Source: RGIG1927 sp045546275 (GTDB taxonomy: Bacteria > Bacillota > Clostridia > UMGS1883). From it: 30,375 nt of DNA. A program made the translations under genes and the position numbers. Location of the stretch: assembly GCA_045546275.1 (NCBI GenBank), contig JAZQCM010000043.1, forward strand, positions 1 through 30,375, read 5' to 3'. The number at the start of each line of letters is the position of its first letter. The stretch's first letter is position 1. Below the pieces are notes generated by a model. That model did not search any database. It saw only the letters and a program-made list of their open reading frames with translations, and had not been told where the DNA came from. Shown one piece after another: positions 30,031 through 30,375 of this stretch.

Positions 30031-30277
30031 ATATATCGAGCGTGAAAAGATATTAAATCATTTAGAAGAAACAAAGGCGGGAATAAAGACTCCTGCGTGG
30101 GAATGGTTAATTGACGAACTTTTAAAATGTTATAAAACATTCCCCGACACCGTAGATGTGGTTGAGGTTGTAAGGTGTAAGAATTGCATATACAGAGAAG
30201 ATATAGAATGGTGTGCAATACACGGACACAAGATAGACAATACCGATTTTTGCAATTACGGAAAAGTAAAGACATAA
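30023..30277 (+). CDS. Small phage protein with C-terminal Cys cluster
   Basis: The ATG at 30023 follows GAGGTG and gives 84 residues. The start MAEYIEREKILNHLEE, then VVEVVRCKNCIYREDIEWC and a final TDFCNYG, match a widespread family of small phage proteins with C-x2-C and C-x-D-F-C-like endings, function unknown. The cysteines probably bind zinc. It ends the cassette before the hairpin at 30284. Confidence 0.75.
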   Translation: MAEYIEREKILNHLEETKAGIKTPAWEWLIDELLKCYKTFPDTVDVVEVVRCKNCIYREDIEWCAIHGHKIDNTDFCNYGKVKT

Positions 30278-30281
30278 AAAA

Positions 30282-30320
30282 GGGGGTTACAGCGTTAAAG
30301 CCGTAACCCTTGATTTTATT
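30282..30320 (+). terminator. Probable terminator after the small-gene cassette
   Basis: GGGTTAC (30284-30290) pairs with GTAACCC (30303-30309), with extra G-T pairs outside, and is followed by TTGATTTTATTG. The T-run is interrupted, so strength is moderate. Bases from 30321 to the window end show nothing I can annotate. Confidence 0.65.
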
Positions 30321-30375
30321 GTGTTTTGTCAGTATATACAACATTGATGTGCTTATTCTGTTGGCGGTCAGATGG

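Overview
This window looks like one long, single-strand module set from a tailed siphophage or prophage of a low-to-mid GC Gram-positive host. A gut Clostridia/Oscillospiraceae-type host is likely but inferred only from codon and base composition, strong AGGAGG/GGGGTG-type ribosome binding sites, and the protein families (P27 TerS, HK97-type portal and capsid, ClpP-like prohead protease, prophage-endopeptidase Tal, LLH-type holin, DUF1492-like late regulator). All supported genes are on the + strand. Many overlap by 4 bases (ATGA or GTGA), for example at 1985, 2871, 4349, 4686, 4970, 5170, 7670, 9869, 14506, 17617 and 22461, implying translationally coupled operons. No integrase, excisionase, full-length repressor or lysogeny module is visible, so the window alone cannot settle lytic versus temperate.

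Region by region. 1-8086 is the early/replication module. It holds the end of a repeat-bearing DUF7666-like protein, SSB, a putative nuclease, small HTH proteins, a replication initiator with an iteron-like origin inside its own gene, a DnaC-like helicase loader, a run of tiny Cys-pair (zinc-ribbon-like) proteins, dUTPase, RusA resolvase, an HNH-like/HTH protein and a DUF1492-like late regulator. 8087-8258 is a control region with a promoter carrying GTTAC direct repeats, followed by a strong terminator hairpin before the first late gene. 8259-9872 holds apparent receptor-binding/tail-tip proteins lying, unusually, upstream of packaging. 9869-13300 is packaging: HNH nuclease, a candidate cos region at about 10330-10385, a DNA methyltransferase, TerS and TerL.

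13313-19160 is head and neck: portal, ClpP-like protease, major capsid, connectors, tail tube, and tail assembly chaperones G and GT joined by a predicted -1 frameshift. 19165-26899 is the tail: tape measure, Dit, Tal and a large Ig-like/DUF859-like protein. 26914-28374 is lysis: two small membrane proteins and an NlpC/P60-type endolysin, then a terminator. A new promoter with an embedded palindrome at 28489-28517 starts a cassette of very small proteins (28566-30277) that ends at another terminator-like hairpin.

Working together: early genes replicate the genome, the DUF1492-like protein probably turns on the late promoter, and one long late transcript crosses the cos site to make tail-tip, packaging, head, tail and lysis proteins. 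The most distinctive points are the lambda-Q-like promoter/terminator layout, the host-recognition genes placed before cos, the in-gene origin, the 12-copy 24-bp repeat, and the cassette of mini zinc-ribbon proteins.
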